A stretch of 64,000 bases of DNA, from positions 930,001 to 994,000 of the forward strand of contig NZ_FOIS01000001.1 in assembly GCF_900110455.1 (NCBI RefSeq), in the 5' to 3' direction. This stretch comes from Natrinema salifodinae (GTDB lineage Archaea > Halobacteriota > Halobacteria > Halobacteriales > Natrialbaceae). How positions within the stretch are numbered: the stretch's first letter is position 1; each line of letters begins with the position of its first letter. Made by a program: the position numbers and the translations under genes. Shown one piece after another: positions 1-9,678 of the stretch. The notes below the pieces were generated by a model. That model was not told where the DNA came from. It did not search any database and was given only the letters and a program-made list of their open reading frames with translations.

Positions 1-1089
1 GTCAGAGACCAGGAAGACCGGCGTCTGGTACTTCTCGGCGAGGTTGAACGCCTCGACGGTCTTCCAGAAACACTCGGTGATCGACGTGGGGGCGACGACG
101 AACCGCGGTACTTCGCCGTGGCCGCCGTACAGCGCCATGTTGAGGTCGCCCTGTTCCTGCTTCGTCGGCATCCCGGTCGACGGACCGGAGCGCTGAACGT
201 CGGCGATGACCAGCGGGGTCTCGCTCTGGGCGACCAGGCCGAACGTTTCGGTCATCAGGTCGATCCCGGCACCGGAGGTGGCGGTCATCGAGCGGGCGCC
301 CCCGCGGGCGGCACCCAGCGCCATGTTAATCGCCGACAGCTCGTCCTCGGCCTGAACGACGTGGCCGCCGTAGTCCTCGATGCGCCCGGTCAGATACTCC
401 ATGATCGACGTCGCGGGCGTGATCGGATAGCCGGCGTAGAACCGGCAACCGGCAGCGAGCGCGCCCATACCGATCGCCTCGTTGCCGTTGAGCAGGACGT
501 AATCGTTGTCGGTCGTCTCGACGTTGTAGCCGAGGTGGTCGAGGTCGTAGTTCTCCTGAACGTACTCCTGTCCGAGGCGCGCGGCCTCCTTGTTGTTCTC
601 GACGATCTTCGAGCCCTTGCCGCCGAAGCGCTTCTCGAGGGCTTCGTCGAGGTACTCGACGTCGAATCCGGTGATCTCACACGCGGCACCGAGCGCGACG
701 ATGTTGCGCATGATTGCGCCACCGGCGTCCTCGGCCAGCGACTTCAGCGGGACGTCGACTGCCGTCATCTCGTCGGGGATATCGGCCTCCCAGGAGCGCT
801 CGCCGTCGTAGATGATGGCGCTCCCCTCGTGTAGCTCGTCGAGGTTCTCGTCGATCGTGCGCTGGGTCAGCGCAACGAGAATGTCGAGTCGGTCGACGAC
901 GCTTTGGACGCGGTCGACCGACGTCCGAATCTTGTAGGCGGTGTAGCCGCCGCGGATCCGCGACGCGAAGTCCTTCGACGTGAACACGTGCCGTCCGGCC
1001 CGGGACAGTGCCTGAGCGAAGATTTTACCGGTAGAGTCGATACCGTCACCGGCCTCGCCTCCGACCGCCCAGTTGAGATCCTCAGCCAT
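1..1089 (-). CDS. korA: 2-oxoacid:ferredoxin oxidoreductase, alpha subunit (gamma-alpha fusion), C-terminus outside window
   Basis: This gene is open to the window edge; about 363 codons are visible from the ATG at 1089. The N-terminal part is the gamma-type domain (GGEAGDGIDSTG near residue 10, then SRIRGGYTAYK), and the pyrimidine-binding alpha domain follows with AGYPITPATSIMEY and TATSGAGIDLM. Enzymes of this family decarboxylate pyruvate or 2-oxoglutarate oxidatively with thiamine diphosphate and pass electrons to ferredoxin, making acyl-CoA in the cytoplasm. The thiamine-binding beta subunit is expected just past base 1 on the same strand. The kor versus por assignment is a judgement, since both paralogues share this architecture. 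Confidence 0.9.
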   Translation of the reverse strand, partial: MAEDLNWAVGGEAGDGIDSTGKIFAQALSRAGRHVFTSKDFASRIRGGYTAYKIRTSVDRVQSVVDRLDILVALTQRTIDENLDELHEGSAIIYDGERSWEADIPDEMTAVDVPLKSLAEDAGGAIMRNIVALGAACEITGFDVEYLDEALEKRFGGKGSKIVENNKEAARLGQEYVQENYDLDHLGYNVETTDNDYVLLNGNEAIGMGALAAGCRFYAGYPITPATSIMEYLTGRIEDYGGHVVQAEDELSAINMALGAARGGARSMTATSGAGIDLMTETFGLVAQSETPLVIADVQRSGPSTGMPTKQEQGDLNMALYGGHGEVPRFVVAPTSITECFWKTVEAFNLAEKYQTPVFLVSD

Positions 1090-1330
1090 GTTAGGCTGAC
1101 CCTTGCCCCCCATAAATGAAAAGGCTTCTGAAACCCCAGGCGGACCACCGCAACGATCGCCGAACTGTTCGGCTTCAGTGGACAGTATCCGGAACGCGTT
1201 TGTGATCATAGAATAGGAGTTCACGGGATATAGAACCGAAAAGCGAGTAAATTCGTTCACGCCACGTCGGTGACGTATCACGAACCATATTCGTCCTCGA
1301 ACCGGCGTCGGCGCGGACAGAACGGAACGC

Positions 1331-1338
1331 CTTTTCAA
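1331..1338 (+). promoter_or_regulatory. TATA-like box for the FNR-like gene
   Basis: The motif cttttcaa lies 23-30 bases before the ATG at 1361. That is the haloarchaeal TATA position for a nearly leaderless transcript. Confidence 0.4.
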
Positions 1339-1360
1339 TCGGCCGTCGAACCGGTTCGAC

Positions 1361-1996
1361 ATGGAAGGGACGTCAGTCACCGTCGCATCGGTCAGCGAAG
1401 TCGGTCCCGACACCGTCGCACTCGAACTCGAGACGCCCGAAGGCTTCGATGCCCTCCCGGGTCAGTTCGTCTTACTGCGGGCCGAGCCCGAAGACGAGGT
1501 CGTCTCGCGTCACTACACGCTCTCATCGTCCGTCGACGACACCTTCGAACTCACCGTCGGGATCGATCCCGACGGCGACCTCTCGCCCTGGCTCGCCGAT
1601 CTCGAGGGCGGAGAGACCGTCCACATCGAGGGCCCGTTCGGGACGATCACCTACGAGGGCGGGGACGACATCGTCGCGATCGCCGGCGGGCCCGGCGTCG
1701 GTCCTGCAGTCGCGATCGCCGAGGCGGCCGAGGAGGCTGGCCACGGCGCCGTCGTGATCTATCAGGATGACGAGCCGGCCCACGTCGACCGGCTCGAAGC
1801 GCTCGAGGACGCGGGCGCGACGGTCGTCTTCGTCGACGAGGACGCCGACGACGACCTGGCGGACGCCGTCGCGAGCCACCACGAGGCGGGCCAGGCGTAC
1901 GCGTTCGGATTCGACGACTTCGTCACGGCCGTCGCCGAGGCGATCGAGGACGCCGGCGGCGACGCGGACCAGGCGCTGATCGAGAACTTCGGGTAA
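1361..1996 (+). CDS. FNR-like FAD/NAD(P)-binding oxidoreductase
   Basis: A 211-residue flavin reductase of the ferredoxin-NADP reductase fold. The FAD-binding barrel carries RHYTLSS near residue 50 (the RxYS-type motif), and the nucleotide-binding half starts at about residue 100 with AGGPGVGPAV. It is likely a cytosolic one-flavin enzyme moving electrons between NAD(P)H and a ferredoxin-type partner. No iron-sulfur or dioxygenase domain is attached, so its partner is unknown. A neighbouring ferredoxin-dependent oxidoreductase on the other strand makes a ferredoxin link plausible, but that is inference. The start is backed by a TATA-like box at the right distance. Confidence 0.82.
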   Translation: MEGTSVTVASVSEVGPDTVALELETPEGFDALPGQFVLLRAEPEDEVVSRHYTLSSSVDDTFELTVGIDPDGDLSPWLADLEGGETVHIEGPFGTITYEGGDDIVAIAGGPGVGPAVAIAEAAEEAGHGAVVIYQDDEPAHVDRLEALEDAGATVVFVDEDADDDLADAVASHHEAGQAYAFGFDDFVTAVAEAIEDAGGDADQALIENFG

Positions 1997-2009
1997 CGAG
2001 CGGGCACCC

Positions 2010-2486
2010 TCACCGCTCGGATTGCTGTGACCGACCCAGTTGCAGGAACGTCAGCGCCGCGCCGAGCAGTGCGGTGTTTTTCGCGAATCCGATGAACTCC
2101 TGTTGTTGCTCCTCGGGGTCGTCGATGTTCCAGAAGTCGTGCATCACCGGTGTGACGCCCGCGAAGAAGCCGGCCACCGCGGCCGCGGACGCGACCGGGG
2201 CCCGCCACAGCGCCACGCCGGCGCTTCCGAACAGGAGCCCGCCGCTGATCGCCGGCACGGAGAACGACGGCGCGGGGGCACCCTTGGCCTCGGCGTACTG
2301 GACGCGGCCCTCGAGATTTCGGAGGTTGTCCGCCGCCATGAACGCGAGGATGGCTCCGTAGATGAACCGGCCGAGCCGGAACAGGGTGGTTTCGGCGAGC
2401 TGTCGGTTAGTTCCGCCCGACTCGTTCCGACTGCGCGGTCCGCTGTCGCTCTCCCGTTCGCGCTGTTGCTGGAGAAGGCTATGCAT
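2010..2486 (-). CDS. DoxX-family membrane protein
   Basis: A 158-residue protein with a polar, Arg/Glu/Ser-rich first 45 residues and then four hydrophobic segments. The pattern LGRFIYGAILAFMAADNLRN, followed by SGGLLFGSAGVALW and AAVAGFFAGVTPVMHDFW, is that of haloarchaeal DoxX-like proteins, which are predicted quinone- or redox-associated inner membrane proteins of unsettled function. I placed the start at the ATG at 2486 because the upstream extension lacks a conserved character. It converges on the FNR-like gene with 13 bases between stops. Confidence 0.75.
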   Translation of the reverse strand: MHSLLQQQRERESDSGPRSRNESGGTNRQLAETTLFRLGRFIYGAILAFMAADNLRNLEGRVQYAEAKGAPAPSFSVPAISGGLLFGSAGVALWRAPVASAAAVAGFFAGVTPVMHDFWNIDDPEEQQQEFIGFAKNTALLGAALTFLQLGRSQQSER

Positions 2487-2591
2487 ATCCGACGCTATGC
2501 TCGTGCCTCGGTTCAGTACGAGCGTGACATTTGCGTGTGTTCGGCGGACTGAATATCTGCCCTGAATACCAGTTAGAAGCGCTGACAAAGG

Positions 2592-2600
2592 TGTTTATTC
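2592..2600 (+). promoter_or_regulatory. TATA box for the 2622 lipoprotein gene
   Basis: The motif tgtttattc is centred about 26 bases upstream of the ATG at 2622, which fits a leaderless haloarchaeal promoter. Confidence 0.5.
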
Positions 2601-2621
2601 CAGATCGTCGTTGTTTCGCGT

Positions 2622-3575
2622 ATGCGACGACGCGACTTGCTCGCCGGGACGACCGGCGCGCTGTGTGGCCTGGCCGGCTGTACGGGATCGGGATTCGAGC
2701 GCCTGCAGACCGAGGCGGGAAACGGTGGCGGCGACGCTGGTGACGACGAGACGGAGTCGAGCGGCGAGTCCGAAGCGACCGAAACGATAACGGTCGGCGA
2801 TCCGGACGAGGTTCCGTTCCCCGACGCACACCCGCCCCACGAACTCGAACTCCGGAACGAAGGGGAGACGGATCGGACGGTTTCCGTCGCGGTCGAGTCC
2901 GACGAGGACAGGGGCGGGAATGAGGACGAAGGCGCGGACGGAAACGGAGACGGGGACGACGAGGAAGCGCCGCTGTTCGAGCGCGACCTCGACCTCCCCG
3001 CCGGCGAGGCGATCACGGTCGTCCTCGTCGAGCCGCGGTCGTACACGGCGTCGATCACGGCGACCAGGCCGGACGGGAACGGCGAGTCGAGCGTGACCGA
3101 CGGAATCACGCGGCGACCGTTCGACTGCACCCGCTCTCGGACGACCGTGACGCTCGGCGAGACCGGGACCGAGACGGAATCGACCTCGACGACGAGTTCC
3201 TGTCCGGTGCCCGAAGTCGCGGACGAGACGCTCGAAGCCGGCGACGGGGAGTGTGCGGGTCGGACGAACGGCGACCGCGCGACCGTCGACTTCGCGGACG
3301 AGGTCGTCACTGTCGACGGCGCGATGACGATTCCGACGCCCTGCCACGGCCTGGCGCTCGCCGAGGCGAGTTACGACGAGCGTCGCGACGTCCTCGCGCT
3401 CGCCATTGCGGTCGGCGAGCAGGAAGCGGAGACCTGCGTCGACTGTCTCGGGACCGCCGAGTACGAGGCCCGGGTCGACCTCGAGGGTCGCTATCCCGGC
3501 GGCGTCGAGGTCTTCCACGAGCGCGGCGGCGAGCGAGAGCGAATCGCGGCGACCGAGTATTCACCGGACTGGTAA
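2622..3575 (+). CDS. Tat-exported haloarchaeal lipoprotein, function unknown
   Basis: A 317-residue protein opening with a twin-arginine signal (RRRDLL) and the lipobox LAGC at about residues 17-20, so it should be folded in the cytoplasm, exported by Tat and lipid-anchored. A long acidic Glu/Asp/Gly/Ser linker follows to about residue 110. The C-terminal half has paired cysteines (TPCHGL, CVDCLG) that could form disulfides outside the cell. I recognise no catalytic domain. It converges on the epimerase gene with 34 bases between stops. Confidence 0.75.
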   Translation: MRRRDLLAGTTGALCGLAGCTGSGFERLQTEAGNGGGDAGDDETESSGESEATETITVGDPDEVPFPDAHPPHELELRNEGETDRTVSVAVESDEDRGGNEDEGADGNGDGDDEEAPLFERDLDLPAGEAITVVLVEPRSYTASITATRPDGNGESSVTDGITRRPFDCTRSRTTVTLGETGTETESTSTTSSCPVPEVADETLEAGDGECAGRTNGDRATVDFADEVVTVDGAMTIPTPCHGLALAEASYDERRDVLALAIAVGEQEAETCVDCLGTAEYEARVDLEGRYPGGVEVFHERGGERERIAATEYSPDW

Positions 3576-3609
3576 GTTGCGAGTCGATTTCGGGAACCGG
3601 CTGGCGGCG

Positions 3610-3996
3610 TCAGTGCTCGACGAGTTCCAGTAGTATGCCGCCGGTGTCCTTGGGATGGAGGAACGCGACCGAGTGCCCCCAGGCGCCGGCTCGCGGTTCC
3701 TCGTCGACGGGCGTCACGTCGTGCTCGCGGACCGTCTCGAGGGCGCGGTCGATGTCGTCGGTCGCGAGCGCGAGATGGTGAATCCCCGGGCCGCTGTCGG
3801 CGAGATAGCGAGCGATCGTCCCGTCGTCGTCGAGGGGCTCGAGCAGTTCGAAGTACCCGTCCCCGCAGTCGAGGAACGTGACGCGCATCCCGTCGAACAC
3901 CTCCTCGTGGGCGACCTCGAGCCCGAAGAGATCGCCGAACAGGTCCGCCAGCGCCTGTGCGTCGTCGGTCGCGATCCCGGCGTGATCGAAGTGCAT
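3610..3996 (-). CDS. mce: methylmalonyl-CoA epimerase
   Basis: A 128-residue vicinal-oxygen-chelate (glyoxalase-fold) protein. It begins MHFDHAGIATDD and carries GIHHLAL and the C-terminal GILLELVEH, which supply the His and Glu metal ligands of this family. It interconverts the (2R) and (2S) forms of methylmalonyl-CoA, linking propionyl-CoA carboxylation to the B12-dependent mutase. The mutase large subunit lies 3.5 kb away on the same strand at 7522-9204, which supports the call over a generic glyoxalase. The length is typical for the family. Confidence 0.9.
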   Translation of the reverse strand: MHFDHAGIATDDAQALADLFGDLFGLEVAHEEVFDGMRVTFLDCGDGYFELLEPLDDDGTIARYLADSGPGIHHLALATDDIDRALETVREHDVTPVDEEPRAGAWGHSVAFLHPKDTGGILLELVEH

Positions 3997-4086
3997 CGGA
4001 TGGTACTCGATCGGACGACGACGTTATTATTATGATTTATCGTTCGGTTCGGCCGCGTCGATTCGGTCGATCGGGTCGACTCCTAC

Positions 4087-4923
4087 TCATCGGTCCAACT
4101 CCAATTGGGCGGCCAGGCGCTCCGATAACTCGCCGCCGACCTCGAACACCGCGCGCATCTCGTCGGGCGAGAGTTCGAAGTCGAAGACGTCCGCGTTCGC
4201 CTCGATATGTGCACGGCTCGCCGCCTTCGGAATGGCCGCGACGGAGGGCTGCTGGAGGAGCCACCGCAGCGCCACCTGGGTCGCCGACTTCCCGTGGGGC
4301 TCGCCGATCGCCGCCAGGCGCTCGTCGCCGGCGACGGCGCCCTCCGCGAGCGGGCTGTACGCCGTCAGCAGGATCTCGTGGTCGATGCAGTACGCGAGCA
4401 GGTCGTCGGGGCGGTGGTAGGGGTGGTACTTCACTTGGTTCGTGACGATCGGCGTCTCGGAGTACTCCCGCGCGGCGTCGAGCCCCTCGACCCCGAAATT
4501 GCTGATGCCGATGTGATCGACCAGGCCGTCGCGCTGGAGGGCGTTCATCGCGCCGATGGTGTCCGCGAGCGGGACGTCGTCGCTCGGCCCGTGCAACAGG
4601 AAGAGATCGACTGTCTGGAGCGCGAGCCGGTCGAGACTCCCTTGCGCGGACGCGCGGACGTCGTCCGGGGCGGCGTCGTCGGGATGGACCTTCGTCACGA
4701 CGAAGACGTCCTCGCGGTCGATCTCGCTCTCGGTCAGCGCTCGTCCGACCGCCTCTTCGTTGTCGTACAGCCGGGCGGTGTCGACGTGGCGGTAGCCGAG
4801 GGCCAGGGCGGTTTCGACGGCCCGCCGGCAGTCCTCACCCGTCATGCGCGCGGTGCCGAGGCCGAGTGCCGGCACGTCGGCCCCCTGCGCGACGACCGTT
4901 CCGGTCGTCGAGTCGGTGCTCAT
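4087..4923 (-). CDS. aldo/keto reductase
   Basis: A 278-residue NAD(P)H-dependent oxidoreductase of the aldo/keto reductase superfamily. The catalytic tetrad can be followed: Asp in YRHVDTARLY, Tyr in LYDNE, Lys in VVTKVHP and His in LLHGP. The NADPH-binding end carries IPKAASRAHIEAN. The substrate cannot be predicted. The frame is open upstream of the ATG at 4923, but the family N-terminus (VPALGLGTARM) sits directly after this ATG. A second member of the family is at 57444-58274. Confidence 0.88.
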   Translation of the reverse strand: MSTDSTTGTVVAQGADVPALGLGTARMTGEDCRRAVETALALGYRHVDTARLYDNEEAVGRALTESEIDREDVFVVTKVHPDDAAPDDVRASAQGSLDRLALQTVDLFLLHGPSDDVPLADTIGAMNALQRDGLVDHIGISNFGVEGLDAAREYSETPIVTNQVKYHPYHRPDDLLAYCIDHEILLTAYSPLAEGAVAGDERLAAIGEPHGKSATQVALRWLLQQPSVAAIPKAASRAHIEANADVFDFELSPDEMRAVFEVGGELSERLAAQLELDR

Positions 4924-5035
4924 GGCCGGGGGTTCGGCGGCGGCCGTAATCAAGGCGGACCCGGCGAGCGACGAGCGACGGCGCCGTCGTAGCGAAGAAA
5001 AAGCGGTTTCGGGGCGAACGCGACCGACCGCGCCG

Positions 5036-7231
5036 TTACTCGTCAGTGGCGTTCCCGTCGCCTGCGGACTCGTTGCCCGCGGACTCGTTACCCTCGCCCT
5101 CGATGGGCTCGTCCTGCGTGTCTTCCGTCGCGTTCTCGTCGGTCTCGTTTCCGTCACCTCCCTGTCCCTCGGGGGCGTCGCCCTCGGGGGCCGACAGGGA
5201 GTCGCCCTCGTCCGGCGGGACGATCTGCATGACCGCGCCCGTGTCACCTTCGGGGACGCCCTCCTGATTCGCGAGCACGTAGACGTTCCCGTCGCCGTCC
5301 TGTCCGAACTGCCGAACGAAGTAGGGGAACGAGCCGTCCTCGGTCCCCGCAACTTGGAGTTCCTCCATGTCCCAGAGTTCGTCGCGCGGGACGACCTGGT
5401 CCTGGCCCGCTGCACCTGCGTCGGCCATGGCCTCGTCGCCTGCGGTCTCGTTAGTAGCGTTGCCGTCGCTCTCGTTGTCCTCGCCTTCGATCGGCTCGTC
5501 CTGGGTGTCTTCGGTCGCGTTCTCGGAGACGTTCCCCGTTTCGTTGGCCGCGGTTTCGTTGGCCTCGGCGCCCGTATCACCGGCGCCGTCGTCGGGTTCC
5601 GACGCCGCGAGGAGTGTCCCCGCTGGCGACTCCCGCGCCGGATCCGACGTCCAGTCGCCGAAGATGTACTTCCCGTCTAATTCCCCGATGTCGCCGGCCT
5701 CGTAGACGTGGCCGCCGATGATCGTGATGCCGACCACCTGGTCCCCGTAGACGTGGGGGTACTCGACGATCGGGTCCTGGAGTTCCTGTCCGTCGTAGGG
5801 CGATTCGTCGGGGGCCGAGTCCGGACAGTCCTCCGGCGGCTGGCCCGGGCTCTCCGTGCTGAAGCAGTGGGTCCCTTCCTTGACGTTCCAGCCGTAGTTG
5901 CCGCCGGCTTCGACGATGTTCGCCTCCTCGAAGAGGTCCTGGCCGGCGTCGGAGACGAACAGTCGATCGTCGCTGTCGAACGAGATGCCGAACGGGTTCC
6001 GGAAGCCCCACGCGTAGTATTCGGGGAGGGCATCGTCGGAGTCGACCAGCGGGTTGTCGTCCGGGATGCCGTACGGCCGGTCGTCGCCCTCGCTATCGAC
6101 GTCGATGCGGAGCACGCTGCCGAGCAGGTTCTCGCTGACGTCCTGCCCGTTTCCGCCCTCGTTGCCGTCGTACCAGTCGTCGACGTGACCCTCCATGTCG
6201 TCGTTCGCTCCGCCGCCGTCGCCCATCGGGATGTACAGGTACCCGTCGGGTCCGAACGCCATCGGGCCGGCGTCGTGGTTGAACTGAGGCTTCTGGAACT
6301 CCATCAGGACCTGCTCCGACTCGGGGTCGGCCTGGCTCATGTCGTCGTTGGCCTGGAACTCCGAAACGACTTCGACGTGACTCCAGCCGTCGGGCGTCTC
6401 GTCGTTCGGCGGCGCGCTGTAGTGGACGAAGAAGCGACCGTTCTCCGAGAAGTCGGGGTGGAGTTCGACGCCGAGCAGCCCCCGTTCGTCGTAGTCCTGG
6501 TTCGGGTCGGCGTATTCGCCCTGGAACGTGCCGAGTTCGACCATCCGATCGCCCACGTCGAGGAACGGCTCGTCCTGCAGTCCGTCGTCGGTGACGACCC
6601 ATAGTTCGCCGGTCTGGTCGGCGACGAAGTACCGGGTCTGCTCCTCGTCGGCGGCCGCCATGTCCGTCGGCGCGGTCATCCCCTCGGCGATCATCTGCAC
6701 GCCGATCTCCGTGCCGGCCTGGAAGAACCCCTGCTGTTGGCCATCTTGCTGCTCCTCCTGAGCGGCGCCACCGCCACCGCCGCTGACCGATATCTCACCG
6801 TTCATCGTCGGCCGGTGGGGGTCGCAGAAGTACACCGCCATGTCGCTCGTCGCCTCGAACTCGAGCGTCTGCGTCTCGCCCTGGGAACTCATGATCTCGG
6901 TCGATTCGAGCTCCTCGCCGTCCTCGCTCTCGATGACGAAGTTGTGCGGAGCGCCGTCGAGGTTCTCCCACGTGACCTCGTACGTGGTCCCCTCCTCGAG
7001 CTCGAGCGTGGGGTTGGTCTCGTCGGCGATGTCCTCGGGCGCGACGCCCTGCCAGCCGCTGGTCTCGCCGCCGAGCTCGATCGTCTCGGTGTCCTGCGCG
7101 AGTGCGAGATTGCTCAGGCCGACGACGCCGCCCGCGGCCACGGCCGCTTGCAGGACGCGCCGGCGGGAGGCCGACGGATACCTGTCTGACTCGGTCCCGT
7201 ACGTCGTTCGCTCGTCAGGAGTCTCACTCAT
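5036..7231 (-). CDS. Tat-secreted plastocyanin-like / PQQ-dependent sugar dehydrogenase fusion with sequon-rich acidic tail
   Basis: A 731-residue secreted protein. A twin-arginine signal (SRRRVLQ, residues about 22-28) precedes a cupredoxin-like domain to about residue 140, with His in APHNF, Cys and His in YFCDPH and Met in TMNG as likely copper ligands. The rest is a glucose/sorbosone dehydrogenase-type beta-propeller (DERGLLGVELHPDF, GWNVKEGTHCF). The C-terminal stretches are rich in Asp/Glu with many Asn-X-Ser/Thr sequons and hold a near-repeat of NATEDTQDEPIEGE. I infer extracellular sugar oxidation with electrons possibly leaving through the copper domain. The start at 7231 puts the Tat motif near the N-terminus. 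Confidence 0.86.
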   Translation of the reverse strand: MSETPDERTTYGTESDRYPSASRRRVLQAAVAAGGVVGLSNLALAQDTETIELGGETSGWQGVAPEDIADETNPTLELEEGTTYEVTWENLDGAPHNFVIESEDGEELESTEIMSSQGETQTLEFEATSDMAVYFCDPHRPTMNGEISVSGGGGGAAQEEQQDGQQQGFFQAGTEIGVQMIAEGMTAPTDMAAADEEQTRYFVADQTGELWVVTDDGLQDEPFLDVGDRMVELGTFQGEYADPNQDYDERGLLGVELHPDFSENGRFFVHYSAPPNDETPDGWSHVEVVSEFQANDDMSQADPESEQVLMEFQKPQFNHDAGPMAFGPDGYLYIPMGDGGGANDDMEGHVDDWYDGNEGGNGQDVSENLLGSVLRIDVDSEGDDRPYGIPDDNPLVDSDDALPEYYAWGFRNPFGISFDSDDRLFVSDAGQDLFEEANIVEAGGNYGWNVKEGTHCFSTESPGQPPEDCPDSAPDESPYDGQELQDPIVEYPHVYGDQVVGITIIGGHVYEAGDIGELDGKYIFGDWTSDPARESPAGTLLAASEPDDGAGDTGAEANETAANETGNVSENATEDTQDEPIEGEDNESDGNATNETAGDEAMADAGAAGQDQVVPRDELWDMEELQVAGTEDGSFPYFVRQFGQDGDGNVYVLANQEGVPEGDTGAVMQIVPPDEGDSLSAPEGDAPEGQGGDGNETDENATEDTQDEPIEGEGNESAGNESAGDGNATDE

Positions 7232-7521
7232 GTCTGACTCACAACGGCGCCGTCGGCTGATATGAGGATAAACAGATCCGACCGTTCCCCCGAATTCCCC
7301 GCTCAACGACGGATTGGATCGCAATCACCGGGCGGTGGCGACCGTAAATCGATTTTACTCGCGATGTATCGATCCTGTTACCCGATTCTAATATCCCATT
7401 CAGTCGCTCGGAGACTACTTTCCTCGTGGTATTCACCGACCTCGTCACGACACTTGTCAGTCGAGCAACGACGAATCGCTGGCAGCCGAACGACGCGTCG
7501 ATCGGCCGCCGTCCGCGTCGA

Positions 7522-9204
7522 TCAAACCGCGCCGCCTGGCTGGTACTCTCCGAACTCCTCGCGCATGACGTCGCAGATCTCGCCGACCGTGGCGTAGGCC
7601 TTGACCGCGTCGATGATGGACGGCATCAGGTTCTGGTCGCCCCGCGCCGCGTCGCGTAGCGCTTCGAGGGCCGCGTCGACGGCCTCGTCGTCGCGCTCCT
7701 CGCGGACGGTCTCGAGACCGTCGATCTGGCGCCGCTCGTCCTCCTCAGTGACCTCCTGGACGTCCATCTCGGGCTCCTCGTCGACCTCGAACTCGTTGAC
7801 GCCGACGATGACGCGCTCTTTCTCCTCGATCTCCTTCTGCCGGTCGAAGGCGGTGTCCTGAATCTGGCGCTGGACCCACTGCTGTTCGACGGCCTCGAGC
7901 ATTCCGCCGCGCTCGTCGACTTCCTCGAGGATTTCGTACGCCTCTGCCTCGACGTCGTCGGTCAGCGACTCGACGTAGTAGCTGCCGGCCAGCGGGTCGA
8001 TGGTGTCGGCCGCGCCGGACTCGTGGGCGAGGATCTGCTGGGTCCGCAAGGCGGTGCGGACCGACTCCTCGGTCGGCAGGGCCAGCGCCTCGTCCTTGCC
8101 GTTGGTGTGGAGGCTCTGGGTGCCACCGAGGACGGCCGCGAGCGCCTGGTAGGCCACGCGGACGACGTTGTTCTCGATCTGCTGGGCGGTGAGCATCGAG
8201 CCGGCGGTCTGGGTGTGGAACTTGAGCTGCTTCGATTTCGGGTTCTCGGCGTCGAAGCGCTCTTCCATGATGTCGTGCCACATCCGGCGGGCCGCGCGGA
8301 ACTTGGCGACCTCCTCGAAGATGTTGTTGTGGCCGTTGAAGAAGAAGGAGAGTTGGGGCGCGAACTCGTCGACGTCCAGACCGGCGTCGATCGCCGCCTC
8401 GACGTATTCGATCCCGTTGCCGAGGGTGAACGCGAGCTCCTGGGCGGCCGTCGACCCCGCCTCGCGGATGTGGTACCCCGAGATGGAGATGGTGTTGAAC
8501 TTCGGCGTCTCCGCGGCGCAGAACTCGAAGATGTCCGTGATGATCCGCATCGACGGTTCGGGCGGATAGATGTAGGTGTTGCGCGCGATGTACTCCTTGA
8601 GGAGGTCGTTTTGGATCGTTCCCCGCAGCTGCTCTCGGTCGACGCCCTGCTGGTCGCCGACGGCGATGTACATCGCCAACAGCACCGATGCCGGCGCGTT
8701 GATCGTCATCGAGGTGGAGACCTCGTCGAGCGGAATGCCGTCGAAAACGGTCTCCATGTCGTCCAGGGAGTCGATCGCGACGCCGGCCTTCCCGACCTCG
8801 CCGGCGGCCATGTCGGCGTCGGAGTCGTAGCCCATCTGGGTCGGCAGGTCGAAGGCCATCGACAGCCCCGTCTGCCCCTGATCGAGGAGGTAGTGATAGC
8901 GCTCGTTGGTGTCCGCCGGCGTCGAAAAGCCGGCGTACTGGCGCATCGTCCACAGCCGCCCGCGATACCCCGTCGAGTACACCCCACGCGTGTACGGCGG
9001 CTCGCCCGGGTTCCCCAGATCCGCCTCGTAGTCGAGGTCGTCGATATCGGCCGGCGTGTAGAGCCGATCGACCGCCTGGCCTCCCGTGTCCGTCGTGAAG
9101 GTTTCCTTGCGCTCGCCGAACCGCTCGAGGACCGGTTCGACTTCCGCCTCGTGCCACTCCTCCTTGCCGGCACGGATCTCCTCGAGTTCGTCGGGATCGA
9201 ACAT
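7522..9204 (-). CDS. mcmA1: methylmalonyl-CoA mutase, large (catalytic) subunit
   Basis: A 560-residue TIM-barrel subunit of coenzyme-B12-dependent methylmalonyl-CoA mutase. Family signatures include [43 protein letters not shown] and the late [14 protein letters not shown]. It isomerises (2R)-methylmalonyl-CoA to succinyl-CoA. As usual in archaea the cobalamin-binding domain is missing and must come from a separate small subunit, which is not in the window. The epimerase at 3610-3996 serves the same pathway. The start at 9204 is a clear ATG giving [10 protein letters not shown]. Confidence 0.95.
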   Translation of the reverse strand: MFDPDELEEIRAGKEEWHEAEVEPVLERFGERKETFTTDTGGQAVDRLYTPADIDDLDYEADLGNPGEPPYTRGVYSTGYRGRLWTMRQYAGFSTPADTNERYHYLLDQGQTGLSMAFDLPTQMGYDSDADMAAGEVGKAGVAIDSLDDMETVFDGIPLDEVSTSMTINAPASVLLAMYIAVGDQQGVDREQLRGTIQNDLLKEYIARNTYIYPPEPSMRIITDIFEFCAAETPKFNTISISGYHIREAGSTAAQELAFTLGNGIEYVEAAIDAGLDVDEFAPQLSFFFNGHNNIFEEVAKFRAARRMWHDIMEERFDAENPKSKQLKFHTQTAGSMLTAQQIENNVVRVAYQALAAVLGGTQSLHTNGKDEALALPTEESVRTALRTQQILAHESGAADTIDPLAGSYYVESLTDDVEAEAYEILEEVDERGGMLEAVEQQWVQRQIQDTAFDRQKEIEEKERVIVGVNEFEVDEEPEMDVQEVTEEDERRQIDGLETVREERDDEAVDAALEALRDAARGDQNLMPSIIDAVKAYATVGEICDVMREEFGEYQPGGAV

Positions 9205-9290
9205 TATGTTTATCGTGTACGGGCCGGGGCTTGAACTTTGATGAACACGTCAAGTTTCCGCGACCGACCCCTCGGTCCGGGCCCGCGCCG

Positions 9291-9653
9291 TCAGACGGTA
9301 TCGTCCGGATCGTGTTCGGCGGCCATCCGAGACGCCTCCTCGGCGTAGCGTTCCCGCGTCTCCGGATCGTCGACCGTCCCGAGTTCGCCTGGCGCGACCG
9401 CCAGGCCGGCCTTCGTCTCGCGAGCGGGGCCGGTGAAACTCGTCAGCGCCCGCTCGCGGCGGTGATAGCGTCGGCCGTCTTCGGTCGCGTACACCAGGAT
9501 GATGAGGTTGAGTTCGTCGTCCGAGTAGGTCCGTTCGACGAGCCAAACGCGGACCCGATCGCGCTCGTTCGGGTCGGCGTCGTCGGAGGTGTCGGATTCT
9601 TCGATCTCGATACGACCGTTCTCGACCGTCGAATCGGAGCCGTTAGATGTCAT
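9291..9653 (-). CDS. conserved hypothetical haloarchaeal protein
   Basis: A 120-residue acidic soluble protein with no membrane segment. Residues 1-35 are low-complexity and acidic; a compact region follows (VRVWLVERTYSDDELNLIILVYATEDGRR) that looks like beta strands. I do not recognise the family. Codon use is typical of the neighbourhood. I chose the ATG at 9653 over a start seven codons upstream because the extension is short and the divergent gene's promoter lies there. It lies 86 bases upstream of the mutase gene and could be co-transcribed with it. Confidence 0.6.
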   Translation of the reverse strand: MTSNGSDSTVENGRIEIEESDTSDDADPNERDRVRVWLVERTYSDDELNLIILVYATEDGRRYHRRERALTSFTGPARETKAGLAVAPGELGTVDDPETRERYAEEASRMAAEHDPDDTV

Positions 9654-9678
9654 GACTGTTCGCTGAATCGCCACAACC

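Noticed and set aside
8023-9234. 403-codon plus-strand frame opposite methylmalonyl-CoA mutase
   Set aside because: Shadow of a high-GC gene; the minus-strand frame has clear mutase motifs and this one has none.
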